Source of the DNA: Siderastrea siderea
Lineage: Eukaryota > Cnidaria > Anthozoa > Scleractinia > Rhizangiidae
Assembly (NCBI GenBank): GCA_964030785.1
Contig: OZ034971.1
Span: forward strand, 44,750,304-44,814,303
Reading direction: 5' to 3'
DNA: 64,000 nucleotides
Below are positions 18,125-29,699 of this stretch, piece after piece. Position 1 is the stretch's first letter, and the number at the start of each line of letters is the position of its first letter. The notes beneath the pieces are model-generated. The model was not told the DNA's origin. It did not search any database and saw only the letters and a program-made list of their open reading frames with translations. The translations under genes and the position numbers were made by a program.

Positions 18125-18350
18125 GGGGCCCGTTTCTCGAAACTCCCGATAATTTTCCTGGCCCGAAAACTATTTCAAGTACACATTATTCTCCAATAGC
18201 TATACAATTTTTGTTGATTTTGAAAGCCTACATTATAATTTCGTGAAGCATATGCTAAGTTTGCGCCAATAATTACCATTAGTTGATAAATAAATGAGCT
18301 CGATAAAATACTTACCCGGGACCTGGAAAGTTATCGGGAGGTCCCTGATC
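18125..18350. mobile_element. MITE with GGGCCC...CCCGATAA ends
   Basis: The left end 'ggggcccgtttctcgaaact' followed by CCCGATAA is mirrored at the right by 'ttatcgggaggtccctg' preceded by 'cccgggacctggaaag'. About 225 bp, no ORF. A terminal-only relic sits at 12170-12225. Confidence 0.6.
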
Positions 18351-18454
18351 AAGTTAACCTTGCACAACAATGGTAGAGAAAAAAAGCAATACATCGTCAA
18401 CACTGGTGAAATCGGTACTTAGGTTAGGCAATATCGAAAAAAAGGATCGCTTAC

Positions 18455-18656
18455 CTGTATGAAATAAAAGATAGTAAACAGACCCAATAAAGAAACAGTT
18501 GAAAATTGACAAAATGGAAACGTGCTCAGAGGAACTACCATTCTTGTCACAAAAAGATTCAACAAATTCATTTGCTACGTTTACCACGTCCAAAATGAAT
18601 TTTGCGTTGTTTTTGCCTTCAAAGAACAATTTCTGGGTGGAGTCGTTCGAAGTGAC
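18455..18656 (-). CDS. Candidate internal exon of an unidentified gene
   Basis: An acceptor 'cctaatattacag' and donor CATACAG|gtaagc bound 202 bp open in one frame: VTSNDSTQKLFFEGKNNAKF... then LDVVNVANEFVESFC and a hydrophobic FFIGSVYYLLF stretch. A possible preceding exon ends at a donor GAATAT|gtaagt near 19206. The text faintly resembles GAIN-type regions of adhesion receptors, which is weak. The end phase fits the candidate exon at 10747-10862. Confidence 0.35.
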
Positions 18657-18659
18657 CTG

Positions 18660-19700
18660 TAATATTAGGTAAACCTGTTGGAATGAATTGTATGAATTGT
18701 GATTATGCTAATTGTGTTTGGTTGAAAAAGGAAGAAACAAAAGTTAAGAACAATTTCAAAGTTGGTATTTGAAGAAACAGGACTCCTCGATGATGATCGG
18801 TTTGTTTAATCTCAACGATGAAAGAGTTCTAATACAATAAAATAGCAAATAAAACAATAGGTTTCTTATTCTCGTACACACAAATCATTATGAACGAATC
18901 CACTTACATAAAATAACGAGCAAAGATGCAAGGGAACTTCAATGTTCGTAGAAACACAGCATAGCTGACTTCATAATATGGTCAGCGGTAAAGTCTCTGA
19001 GTCCTTGGATCTGGTAGTCAGCGGTGACCTCTTCAGTATTCAAATCATGTAACAGCAAATTTTTCTTACTAATTGTTAAGTTTATTTTCTAATAGAAAAA
19101 TAAAATACCAGCAGCTTTTTTGTATCAGTGAAAATCTACATGAACAATTAAATGTTGCTTCAGGTAGTCTTAGGGAAACCGAACTACAAGAAGCCAACTG
19201 ACTTACATATTCTTCAATTTTGAGCGAATGTATGAACGTATTTCTGGGTTTTACTGAAGCTGATTGTAAGCTGTCGATAGCCGGACAAATTTACAAAATT
19301 TGCAAAAACAACTGGTAAGCAGAATTTTGTATTTAATTGCAGAACTCTACAAAAACATTTTAAAATATGGAAAATGGAAAATGAAACGCTTTTAAACAAA
19401 AGAAACTGTTACCTTGGTCAACTTTTTACTCAGGGTGAGCGTCACTCAGTTCTCGAACAGTGCTCCATTTTTGAAGAAGAAAATGTTCTCACGGTTTTTG
19501 TTATGACAAACACTTTAGGGACAGATACAAGGCAAATGCTTGGTGTTACTGGGGCAAGATTTGTCCATGTTTAGGAAGACTGGATGTCCGGGGTGATTTG
19601 TTTATGGCGGGGAGATTTGACCGGGGTTCAAGTAAAAAAGCTGCGAGGGAATAGAAATACTATAAGTTGAAATATATATATATACTTTTTCTGTTTGTTT
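18660..19700. other. AT-rich, no confirmed feature
   Basis: A possible exon end at about 19206 (minus donor gtaagtcag) is the only signal. The plus frame at 19374-19574 has no splice or homology support. Confidence 0.4.
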
Positions 19701-20959
19701 GTTTGTTTGTTTTTTACCCTCAAAAAGGCAAGTATACAAAACATTTTGATCGTTGTTCTTGCGTTGCTTGTGGAAAAACACGATCTGTAGTGCCCTGAGG
19801 AAGAGGCTAAAGGTAAGAAAGTATACCCTCTGGCATAAACATTTCGCAGGGTTTCATTTTTGTCAAATTCTTTACTGTCTTCACTATCCGTAAAATCTAG
19901 AAGCCGCTGAAGAAAAGTTTATTCCTTGCAGAAACAGTTTCTGCGAAAATTTATCACACAAAAAATTTACCACGCAAGGCTCACCAGACTTTGGTGATAA
20001 GGTAATTTTTACTACAGCCTGTATGCTAGGCTTAGTTAAAATAAAAGCGTTTATTCATGTTGGTACAGTTTTGCAGTTCTAGCGTGAAATTCAGTTGGTT
20101 ATTTTTTGTTAACGAATCGTCGTCTTTAAAATAACAATATTTTTCTACATCGCAAAATTTTAATACTGCAAACCACAAAACTGAATCGCAAGTTTTTGCA
20201 AAACAAAATTTAGCAAAACAAACCCAAACCGGATATTGGATTGACAATCCAACTATAAGCTGTTTTAAAATGTAAAGAAAAAATATTAAGTCGAAACGTG
20301 ACAGACCATAAAAAACAGAGAGTCAGAAGACTAATTACATTACAGGTAAAGTACCAAACAGACCTTTGATGCGGCAAGTTTTTCAGGAACACCTGTCGTT
20401 TGTTAAGGCTCTAATTTATCTTATGGTTCTTTTGACGCATGCAGAAAAGCATAAAACTACACATGGTCTTATCGCATTTCCAAACATACAGTAGATAAAA
20501 TTAATTAACTTCGAATTTCGAGTATCTTCTTGAAATCCTTCAAATATATCTTTTCTGTTCAGCGCATTCAATTACCTCTTGAATATTCTACTTTAAGGAT
20601 TGTTTTTACAGAATTTCGTGAAGAATTAAAACATTTCCGCCCACCCCCTACTTACATTAAAGAAGTTAATTGCGGTGAAAGTGGTTAACTGTGGGCGTCT
20701 TGGAGCATGTAATATATATTTGTGCCTGCCTTCCTAAAAAGCAAATTAAAGTTTAAATAGCTGCGGAGCATAAGTAGCCCTCACATAAAAAAAAGGGAAT
20801 TAAATTTCCTGCCTTTGTCTACTGTCTTCACTGAAATTTGTGGCCATTTTGCATAATTTCAGTACGTTGTCTAGGTCTAAGCCTGACAACCACGTTTGAG
20901 GAAGGTAGCCACCCGGGGGGGGAGGGCACGGCTCAGCAGATGCTCGGGTAGGGAGGTGA

Positions 20960-21672
20960 TGAGTTTAACGATCCCACACTTCTGAGATACGGATAGTTGC
21001 CCTGTTTCATAACCATAATTGATTGAACCAAGAAGGAGGTCAACAATATCATTCCAAAAGATTTTATAAAATTCAGCAGGTAACCCGTCGGAGCCCGGTG
21101 TTTTATTGAGATCCATTTCTTTAAGTGCCTTTAGGCATTCTGCTCTCTTCAAAGAACCCTCGCAGCTATCCTGCTCAATTTGATTTAGTTTCTTTTTTGT
21201 AGAAGCCTCGAAGAAGATGTGATCATACTTTTCATTAGGGGTGTCAATTTTTGAGCTGTAAAGGTTTCTATAAAAGGCTTCACATTGAGTTAAATTTCTT
21301 TATCCGTTGTAACGAAGTTTTCATCGTCTACTTTTAGCTGGGTGGTGACTCCTTGCTTAAAATGTCATTTTTCCAAATTTAGAAAGCATTTCGTGTTTTT
21401 TCCCCTTCGTTGTACCATCTGCATCTAGACCTTAAAATTGACCCTTTGGTGCGATACTCAATAATCTTTTCCAGTTCACTTTTTCTAGCCTTGAGGATGC
21501 CAAAGGTCTTTGTTTTATCATTTGGATTTATTTGGTTGGATTCAATATAATTTTGCAAAGAATTAATTTCTTCCTCAAGTTCTTCTTCTCGCCTCGACAT
21601 TTTTGCCTTTTTAGCCGTCGCGTACTTTATTGACTGCTCTCTTATTTTAAGTTTCATCATCTCCCATAGCAA
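20960..21672 (-). pseudogene. LINE ORF2: linker and N-terminal RT segment
   Basis: 'EELEEEINSLQNYIESNQ', 'CRWYNEGEKTRNAF' and 'LNKTPGSDGLPAEFYKIFW' are standard landmarks between the endonuclease and the RT fingers of L1-like ORF2. The coding match ends after 'CGIVKLI' at about 20960, and non-LINE GC-rich sequence follows. Confidence 0.75.
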
Positions 21673-21696
21673 GGCTCTGTTTACGGTATCATCGTA

Positions 21697-22520
21697 TTAA
21701 TATTCTTCATGTGTTTTCTTAATAACATCTCGAATTCGATTAACATAATCGATTTCAGTTAGAAAGGAAGTGTTAAGTTTCCAGAAACCTGGACCTCTAG
21801 GGTTTGAGTGAAGAGCTATACTGATGTCGATTAGCGAGTGATCTGTTTTGTAACCAGCTGAGATATTCGCACTCGTAACGCTGCACATAAGTCTCTGGCT
21901 TACGAGGAAAAAATCTAGGCGGCATGAGATTTCAGGCCTTCTCCGGCGCCAAGTGTATTTACGACTATCCGGGTTTATTATTCTCCACGCGTCTATTAAA
22001 TCTAATTGGGCAGCGAGGTCTTTAACTATTTCTTGAGACTTACTGTTTGTCCTAACAAGTCCACCTTTTTGTCCATATCTATGTTCAAAACAAGATTAAA
22101 GTCTCCGCCTATGATGATTTCGTCACACTCAAAGTCGAGCAGATGTTCAAAGACAATGTCAAAAAATCTTGGATCAACAACATTAGGCCCGTATAATGTA
22201 GCTAAAGTAATACATTTCTGTTCTGTTTCGATATCGCAGATAATGAACTTACCATTTGGGTCAGAGAAGGATTTTCGGATTTTAAAGCTGAAGGTGTTGT
22301 TAAACAAAATGGCGACCCCACACTTACTGCTAGCTTGTCCACTAAAAATAGTCTTGTATCCCCATTCTGCAGACCACATGGAATTTGTGTTTTCAGAACA
22401 GTGAACTTCTTGCAGCATATAAATTGAGTGTTTTTTCTTTCTAAGCCAGTTGAAAAGTTCTCGTCTTTTCAAATTGTCCCCCAGTCCCCTCACATTAAGA
22501 GAACAGATACTGAGATTCAT
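21697..22520 (-). pseudogene. LINE ORF2: AP endonuclease domain
   Basis: Starts MNLSICSLNVRGLGDNLKRR. Endonuclease landmarks follow in order: 'LNVRGL', 'MLQEVH' (catalytic Glu), 'GVAILFN', 'IIGGDFNLVLN' (GDFN) and, after a frame change near 22020, 'YKTDHSLIDI' (catalytic DH). This domain nicks target DNA for target-primed reverse transcription. Confidence 0.8.
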
Positions 22521-22952
22521 TTATATTTGGGTTTATATTGCCTATTGCAAATTGGGTAGCCACGAAGTGAGAACAAATACCTAGGGAACGAATTAACGCA
22601 CACGTAACAAACAAAGATTTAAATATACTCACAGAAGAGCAGCACAGCATACTGAAATAAAAACTCTCCATTTTTGGGCCTTTTCCCCTTGAGGTTTCGT
22701 CCATCATTTCACCTAAAAATGGATTTTTCTCGTGCAACTGCAAAATTAGTATGCACAAACCGACCAGGTAAATATGTTGAATAGTTTGTACGACATAAGA
22801 TGGTTCTAAATTTCAGTCTGTGGATGCAATCCTAAAGGGTGATAATTCAAATAAATCCTCTCAAGCAGTATTTCTTCTGTGTTGCCCTTCTTATCAAATA
22901 TGTTTTCAGAGTACAGTGACCTTCAAGGCATTTTTAATTTTTAAAGCTAAAG

Positions 22953-23780
22953 TCACATCAAACTGTCGGGGATCGATTTCCAGTGGAATTTCTCACTGTT
23001 TACCACCAGAAATCTGCCTACTACTTTAACGTTGTCTATTCCATCATTTCGAGTTTTCATCATAGCTTTAATTAAGATTTGTCTCTCTTTTTGGATAGCC
23101 CGGGCGTAATCCTCCGTTATGTAGGCTTCTTCAAGTTGATGTATTTGTTTAATCTTACCTCGTTAGGACCACACAAGCTCTCTGCCTTCACGACTTACAA
23201 AACGCACTATAATCGGCCTTTGTCTTCCTTCCAATTTTTTCCCTACTCGATGCACAGCGTGGTACCGTATTGTAGAGGAATCAATCTCCATTTGCTGAAT
23301 AATGTTTTTAATAACTGATTTGCAGTCCTCATCCTCTGTTTCCAAAATGTTGTTGAAGCGAAGGTTTTCTCTTTGTGTATACTGTTCGAGTTTGTTGTTA
23401 TCCTCTATCTGCTGCTTGAGCTGGGTTTCGAGCTCCGCAATTTTGGCGTTCAAGGCTTCAGTGACTTCAGGGCTCTTTGAAAACTGCTCGAGCTTCACGA
23501 TTTTTTCATTCAAGGTGTTGGTGCTCTTTGAAAGATCCTCGGTCACCTTCTTCACGTCCTCCTTTACAACTTCGACATCTTCTTGCGTGCTCTCCAGGCT
23601 TTTTTCGATATCCTTGATATCCTCGATATCACTATGGATGTTTGCGAAGCCGTCTGTCACCACTTTGTTTAGACTATCTATAGAGCTCCGTAGAGATTCG
23701 CAATTCGAGGTGGCCATATCTTCTTCATCTACGGATGAGCTCGATCCTTGTTTCGGACGTTTTTTGTGATTTTTGGCCAT
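22953..23780 (-). pseudogene. LINE ORF1: coiled-coil RNA-binding protein
   Basis: The N-terminus MAKNHKKRPKQ is basic. A long heptad-rich coiled coil follows (about residues 35-130, e.g. 'LEQFSKSPEVTEALNAKIAE'), then an RRM-like stretch 'YTQRENLRFNNI' to 'RPIIVRFVSREGRELVW'. After a frameshift at about 23140-23165 it continues 'EEAYITEDYARAIQKERQIL', ending DSLM-stop at 22953. This is the usual ORF1p layout of L1-like elements, needed for RNP formation. Confidence 0.75.
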
Positions 23781-24159
23781 AAGGGTATAGAAAAAACTGC
23801 TTCTGTCGCAAGGAATGGTCTTAAAGTTTTGTTAGCCAGTTTCTTGGTCTGAAAGTGCTGCTGGACTCACTCATTTGGGCGAGAAAAAAAACATTTTGTG
23901 CGGAGCTTCAGAACACACGTCTGCGCGCCATTGTGCCCAGGCCCCGAGATTGGTTCTTATTTCAATAAGCTGTGCATTGGCAAACTGGTAAAAATTCGGT
24001 TTGTGGTGAGGTTTTTGTAAATAACGAATACATAAGGTCGTGACGCGACACCCTGCTTAAAACTGATGCAATAGATACCCCGTTCGAGACAAACTGACCT
24101 CTGAAAACCATACTCTATCGGGCTGCACGTCCCCGTACCACCCCGGGCCACCACCAGAT

Positions 24160-25740
24160 ATCATGTCAACCAAACACGTTCACCTTTACGCCTTTTTGTC
24201 AAAAGTACCCAACATTAAAACGTGAGCAAAGTACTTATGACTTTGATTTCTACGTTCTCCGATTGTTTTGAAGGCTTTCAAAGGAACATTGTAATCAAAC
24301 ACAGGCTGATCTTTTGGGATATTTTGGCTCAACATTTGAGTTTCAGAAAATTTTAGGAACGGAGCTCTTCTCCCCCGAATTTTTAAGCTGCTGTTGGCCT
24401 CCCGAGTTTGCTGACTTTATTTCCAGGAGCCCATACCCTCCTGAAACGGCATATTTGCCACACCGTACTTCAAAGGAGCCGAGCTCAATTAAGGTGGTCT
24501 TCTACTTAATAAAGGTGATGTTCGGTTGCAAAAGTCGCTTTTCTAAATGGCAAAATTGTAACCTTTAAACACTTGGGAATGCTGTCTTGAAATAATCTCA
24601 CTCGATTTCCAGCATTAAAGTGGTGAAATTTAAGAAATATAATCAGCAGTATGTAACTTTTTCCATAGCAACGGCCATAGCAACGATTATTTGCATTTAT
24701 TAAATGCTCACAAACAAGCCTCAATAAGAACATTACCTACCCCCCCCCCACCCACATTAACCACCCAACCCTCCCCCTCACCCCCCTCCTCTCTGTAAAA
24801 TGACATCTGGTACTACGTTGGAGAAACACCTGACTGAGGAGAGAGTCCTGAAGTCCGAGTTTTAGCCGACAAAACATGACCCAAATCTCACATAATTACC
24901 ATTCAGCTTGTATTTCAGTGTGGTAACTTTAATTTGACAATAGTTTTAGGATAATGACAGACGGATAAACTGTCTAAAATCAGTTCCCTTTTCTTTAAGA
25001 CCGTTTTTCTCGAATAACAGAATTTCTTGGAATAAAGGAACTATTAACAAGATATCTCCCTTTCATTTTAACCTATTGTTCTGAAACTTTAATCCATATT
25101 AAAGCACCTTTTTCTTGGTGCAACAAACCTAAAAATAGTGTATATAGGTTTGAAATACGTCTCATTAAGTGATTCTTTGTCCTAAAATTATTTCCTGTTA
25201 CCTCATGTTCTGGAGTAAAAAATTTTTAAAACTCGAACGAAGGAAAACTGGCTAATTTTTGAGGTTTATTGCACAATCATCCATTTATGTACACATTAGA
25301 GTTGGTTTGATGATTTTCCAACCGAGCATTAGTGAGTTATCGTTGTTACCACTTCACCCTTTTTCTAACCTTAGAGAGTAGTTAATCATTAACTATTGTG
25401 ACATGTGACCTGAAAATACCCATATTGAAGTCAGGGCGTGAAACCCTATAAAATGATGGTAGAAGTTTCTTACAAGGTTCTGTTCAACAGCGCTCGTTAT
25501 TGGCTTAAGAAAACGTGCCAGTTTTCGAGACGATTTCGGGTGTGATAAAGCGTTTCTAAGCACGAAACTTAGCGATTTATGCTACATACTTCTTGGACGT
25601 TTTGTATGCAGATGCTTTGCTTCAGATTCGTTTTAAAATCTTAAAAACTAGCGTGTTTTCACACGACAAGCCACCAGAAACTTCGAGTGTCAGTTTTTAT
25701 TCCCTAAATTTGAGTTTAATCCGCAGTTTCTTCCAGAACC
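24160..25740. other. No gene seen; C-rich tract at 24739-24792
   Basis: AT-rich, with a polypyrimidine/C-rich tract ('acctaccccccccccaccca') and otherwise no exon, tRNA or repeat boundary that I can support. Confidence 0.5.
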
Positions 25741-26106
25741 TGTCACATCTTTGAGAGGGGGGCGTACGGGTTTGCGGTGATGCGGATTGCGTTATTTTTG
25801 GTGCGGTATTGCGGTAATTTTAATTTTAAAGTACGGTATTGCGGTTTTACAAGACTAAGCGGTTTGCGGTTTCTATAAATTTTAGGCCGCGGCAATCGGT
25901 GAAAAAAAGAAACTGCGGTGATACGGACGATAAATTTTCACGCGGATCCTCTAGTTTCCGGGTGTTTTGTTTTAAATTTTTAGAAGGTCTTTCGAGCTAC
26001 GCAGCAGTCGGTGACCACTAATGTGCAAAGACCCGCAAATAAGCACTGTCGTTTGTAATTTCAGCCTTTTCCAGTTAATGCTTGATATTATTAACCGTTT
26101 TATTCT

Positions 26107-26631
26107 ATGATATGTCGACAATGTTGTATAACTTTCCAGAATTTGTTGAGCTGTATGACACTAGAGATGGAAAATTTTCATTCTACCATACATGTAAAGC
26201 AGGCAAACATGTCAAAGGCAGAGTACTGCAGGTCATTCGGCTTAGCAAGGAAGGAGGCGGTGAAGCGTGTTACCACGTGGACAGCTTATTATCACACAAG
26301 CAGGCGATCTTGGTATCCCAAACCAGAGGGAGGTTTGTTGGTATCGCAGGTTCCTGTCATGAAACCTCTACCAATTGTCAATATGTCTCTAGCCGACTGC
26401 AATGCTCTTAGAAACTGGGTGTCCTCTTATGGGACTGCCGTAAGACAACGAACGGTACGCCAAGAGACCACCATGGCACGTCATGGCACACTCCCAGAAT
26501 TTATCTACCAAAGGCAATGCGAGATCTCAGATAAGCCTGTCTCCATTCAGGGTCTCAAAGGGAGGTCCTTGGAGCCTTGGAGCCCGGAGCCCAAAGCCTT
26601 TTTCTACCAGGAGCCCAGACAAAAATGCTGA
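26107..26631 (+). pseudogene. Protein-like remnant, unidentified
   Basis: A 174-codon plus frame without a convincing start includes 'KAEYCRSFGLARKEAVKRVT', 'SWYPKPEGGLLVSQVPVM' and 'RQETTMARHGTLPEFIYQRQ', compositionally like real protein. Nearby, about 26780-26930, a short acidic stretch ('AELDDDEADKYDESSDEEVE') also looks coding. No family is recognised. It sits inside the GCGGT element. Confidence 0.3.
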
Positions 26632-26745
26632 TTCTGGCCAAATCGAGTCCTAGAGTACAGCCTTGGAGCCCTAGAGCCCCAGTTTTTCTGTCTTGGAGCT
26701 CTGGAGCCCTTTATTTTTTACCCAGGAGTATGGAGCCCTAAATCC
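26570..26745. repeat. Degenerate GGAGCCC minisatellite
   Basis: GGAGCC(C/T)T-type units recur about eight times with irregular spacing ('ttggagccttggagcccgg', 'cttggagccctagagcccc'). Confidence 0.6.
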
Positions 26746-27749
26746 CTTTGGGACCCTGTCCATTGCCTTTGACGAGTAGGTCAATACAGTAGACGCTGCC
26801 GCTGCTGCACCCACTGCCGAATTGGACGACGACGAAGCGGACAAATATGATGAAAGCAGCGATGAAGAAGTTGAAGATCGTCCGGACGATTCCACTTTGC
26901 TCCAAAGAGAGATTGGAAGCTCTGCGACGTTTCTCCTGTGAGCAAGAACTCGCTTCGGAAGAGTTGTCCGTTTCAATAATCATCTGCTCTGCTAATCACT
27001 CCATCAGACTGTTTAAGGGGACTGGTTACGTTGACTTGACTTCCAGTTGTTAAGAATTCAGTCTTGGAAAGAAATTGAATGAAATTGAATGCTGATTGGA
27101 AATGCAAACAAGAACAACTGGGTGTCCCTAGCTCGTTTCCGGGATATTTGAGGTTGAAAACTAACTCTAATTGAAAACTAACTCTAAAATTGACAAATTT
27201 TAACAGAAAAATCACGAAAAGCATGCTTGGTACAAAATTTGATCGGTTTGCCATGTGGAAGTTATAAATGTTGAGGTCTCTTCGATACCGAAAATTTTAC
27301 GTTACGTTATACGGTCAGCAGTATTCAAGCGTGTGCGTGCAGACAGAGTTTCACAGATTAAGTCCAACGTGGTTAGTTCCTTTAAGGTGCAACTTCGAGA
27401 CCTTCGCCGACGCAGAACTTAGTTAATTATTAGTGTCACACAAAGTCATGGAATTTATCGATACTCTTCAGAGTACATGATCCAGATACCAGCATTAAGG
27501 TCAGCTCTAAATAAACTAATACTACAATACTTCTATTATGTAACGAGCTCAATGATCGTACGTTCGATTAGCATCAACATATTATTTCTTATCGAATGGC
27601 CGACGTAAAGACTCGATAACGGGAACTTAGCCTACACATTTGAAACTGCGGTTTCGGTATTTTGGTCAATTTCAATGCGGTATTGCGGTATTTATACGTT
27701 TTTTTGTTCTTTTTTGCGGTTTTCGGACCCCCCTTACGACCCCCTCGAT

Positions 27750-29210
27750 CTGCGATTCACTGAATTCAACAGCGTTGTTATTTATCTCAGATATGCCTTG
27801 GTTGCATTTAAGAGGAATTACATGCCAGATTTTTCTCGCCAGTATTTTGTATTGGCTTCGATCAGTGCTCAATAAAAGCACTATAATTTTTTGGCGGGAA
27901 TTCGTGTGGTTCGAACAAACGCAAAACAGCATTGTATGACAAGTTGGATACCAAATTCGTTTATTAAAATTAATTTCAGCTAATCCACATTAATTTGTTT
28001 ACAAGGTCTGGTTGCAGCAAGATGCTAAGTAAAGAATCAGAGGAAATCAGTAATGTTTGAAATCGGCTTTGCTTTTTCGGTCTGTTAAACAAGTCAGACG
28101 ATGGAAGAGGCACCTCTTTTGTTACAACGACTGTCCACTAAGTTGACAGTATTTTTGCCACTTACTAACTCTGATTCATGGAAAGATATTTGAAATTTCA
28201 GATATTGCGATGTTCATTTTGCCAGTCCATAACTCAGTTAATACAGGCCAATCCCTCTGAGTAACATTACGAGTCTTCTCAGCTCTCACAGCAGTAATGT
28301 CTGAGTAAAAATATGGAAGAGCTGAAACTCAGTTGAAGAATATTTGTTTCTTTGTGACAGTAGCAACCATCCCTGCTCTTAAGATGACTCTTCTTTCACT
28401 AGTAGGGCTCCCAAGATGTCACATCTTTTGCCAGTTTGTGTTTGCTGTTGTCACAAGAAATAAATAGCAGTTGATAAAAAACAAAAAAAGCAACAACAAC
28501 AACAAACAAACATGTGATAATAATGACGGTGAATAAGAAATGAAAGCTATGGTTACAAAACCTTTGTGCTCAGACAATTTCTTGAAAGAATTTGTCAGCC
28601 TACCCGGAGATTAGATTTGTAGAGATTGTGCAATGGCACATTTTGGGGCGCACAATTACACACTCGTTGTGGGCTCAGTGCAAAAGCGAGGCACGTTTTC
28701 TCGCGGCAGGCGGTTGTAAACGCTCGCTATGTAGAAAAGCCAGAGACACTGCTCCATTTTTTTGATTGATTGTGACAGGATATCAAAGAACCTCATGTTT
28801 TTCTTTGCATTCTTGGAGAGCTTAGTTTTACCCGCTGTATACAAAATCGAAAAGTTTACTAACAGGATGGACGGAAATCCGCGTGAATTATTGAGAGACA
28901 TTAGATGGTCTTAGATCGCTTCTTCTGATACGCCTTGATTTAGGCTTTGTTAACCGCCATGAATAGTCGGAGGATAAATAACGAGCATAAATTGATCGAA
29001 ATCGAACACAGCTTTGCCTTCGAAAACAATTTCATCGGCTAGCCAAGGGGTGAAAGACTGCGTACAACTTACTCGTGGCGGAATGTCACAAAATTCAGTC
29101 TTTTATTTATTTCAGGGAATCACGTTTCGACGAAAACCAGAACTTTACGTCTTTCATTCAGAACATAGTGTCATTTTACAATATTCACCGTGGCGTCATT
29201 AAGAAGCGAT
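27750..29210. other. No gene seen
   Basis: AT-rich sequence with only short, unsupported open frames. A small CAA repeat lies at about 28490-28510. Confidence 0.5.
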
Positions 29211-29249
29211 GATAGCTTGATTTCCAACAGTTAAACAGATTTTCACACT

Positions 29250-29348
29250 TTATAGATAGGTGTCCCCAATTAGCTTACTTTAGTGTAAGCTAGATATTTT
29301 AAGACACGTTAATAAAGTTTATTATTATTATTTATTATTATTATTATA
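29250..29348 (+). mobile_element. Retroelement 3' tail ending in (ATT)n
   Basis: 'tgtccccaattagctta' leads to 'cacgttaataaagtttatta' and an ATT run. I recall this as the 3' end of an abundant coral non-LTR element. The 5' part is absent. Confidence 0.5.
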
Positions 29349-29424
29349 ACTTACTTTTTGTTGAAACTTGGTTCTTGGTTCAATAAACCTCCAGTACTGA
29401 TATTAGAAAATGGATGGCTGAAAA

Positions 29425-29525
29425 ATGCATTTAATAAATAAACGCCGGGTTCGAATAAACGCCAGGTCTACGAGGCCGAGTTTTAAATAAACGCCCCCGG
29501 CGTTTAATCGAGAAAATATGGTACA
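29425..29525. repeat. Relic of an 'ataaacgcc' MITE
   Basis: 'aataaacgccgggttcgaat' and 'aaataaacgcccccggcgtt' form imperfect inverted ends, close in style to the element at 46512-46931. Confidence 0.45.
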
Positions 29526-29699
29526 TGCCCCCCACCAACCGCTTCGAACACCGAACAGATCTACGCTTACTTAAACGCTAATTCCTTTATTGATTTTTGG
29601 ATCGTCCACTGTTCTTACGCAGACATGGTTGATGGATGGACGTGCTGTGTTCATCATGATTGAAATTAAGAGCCAATAAGTAGTTCAGTTAGGGACCAT

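Larger units (their letters stand above)
11340..20880. repeat. Local multiplication of a ~1.2-kb repeat unit (about four copies)
   Basis: A unit running from 'aagtatacaaa...ttttgatcgttgtt' through 'aataaaagc(a/g)tttattcatgtt', 'ggatcgacaacccca', 'gtcgaaacgtgacag' and 'gaatatcttcttggaatcc' to 'tttcctgcctttgtttactg' recurs. Copies: about 11355-12010 (second half), 12300-12900 (first half), 13165-16920 (full, split by two transposons) and 19728-20880 (full, then interrupted by a LINE). All lie in the same orientation. Copies differ by a few percent and small indels. Confidence 0.75.
20960..23780 (-). mobile_element. L1-like LINE, 3'-truncated and frameshifted
   Basis: On the minus strand the order is ORF1 (23780-22953), AP endonuclease (22520 to about 21700) and the start of the reverse transcriptase region (21672 to about 20960), as in L1/Tx1-clade LINEs. 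RT ends abruptly after 'KCGIVKLI', before the catalytic YxDD, so the 3' half and tail are missing, the reverse of the usual 5' truncation. It lies in the fourth copy of the local repeat: 'agatatcatgtcaaccaaac' resumes at about 24158. Several frameshifts make it inactive. Confidence 0.8.
25755..27750. repeat. GCGGT-rich element, possibly a ~2-kb transposon
   Basis: GCGGT/TTGCGGT motifs crowd 25770-25930 and again 27645-27725, both on the plus strand. The outer ends carry loosely inverted G/C runs: 'gaggggggcgtacggg' left, 'ccccccttacgaccccctc' right. Between them lie protein-like remnants. The boundaries are uncertain and no target duplication was found. Confidence 0.4.

Noticed and set aside
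22006..22404. 132-codon plus-strand ORF
   Set aside because: Antisense of the LINE AP endonuclease domain.
23302..23769. 155-codon plus-strand ORF
   Set aside because: Antisense shadow of the LINE ORF1 coiled coil. The minus frame has the recognisable L1 ORF1 layout.
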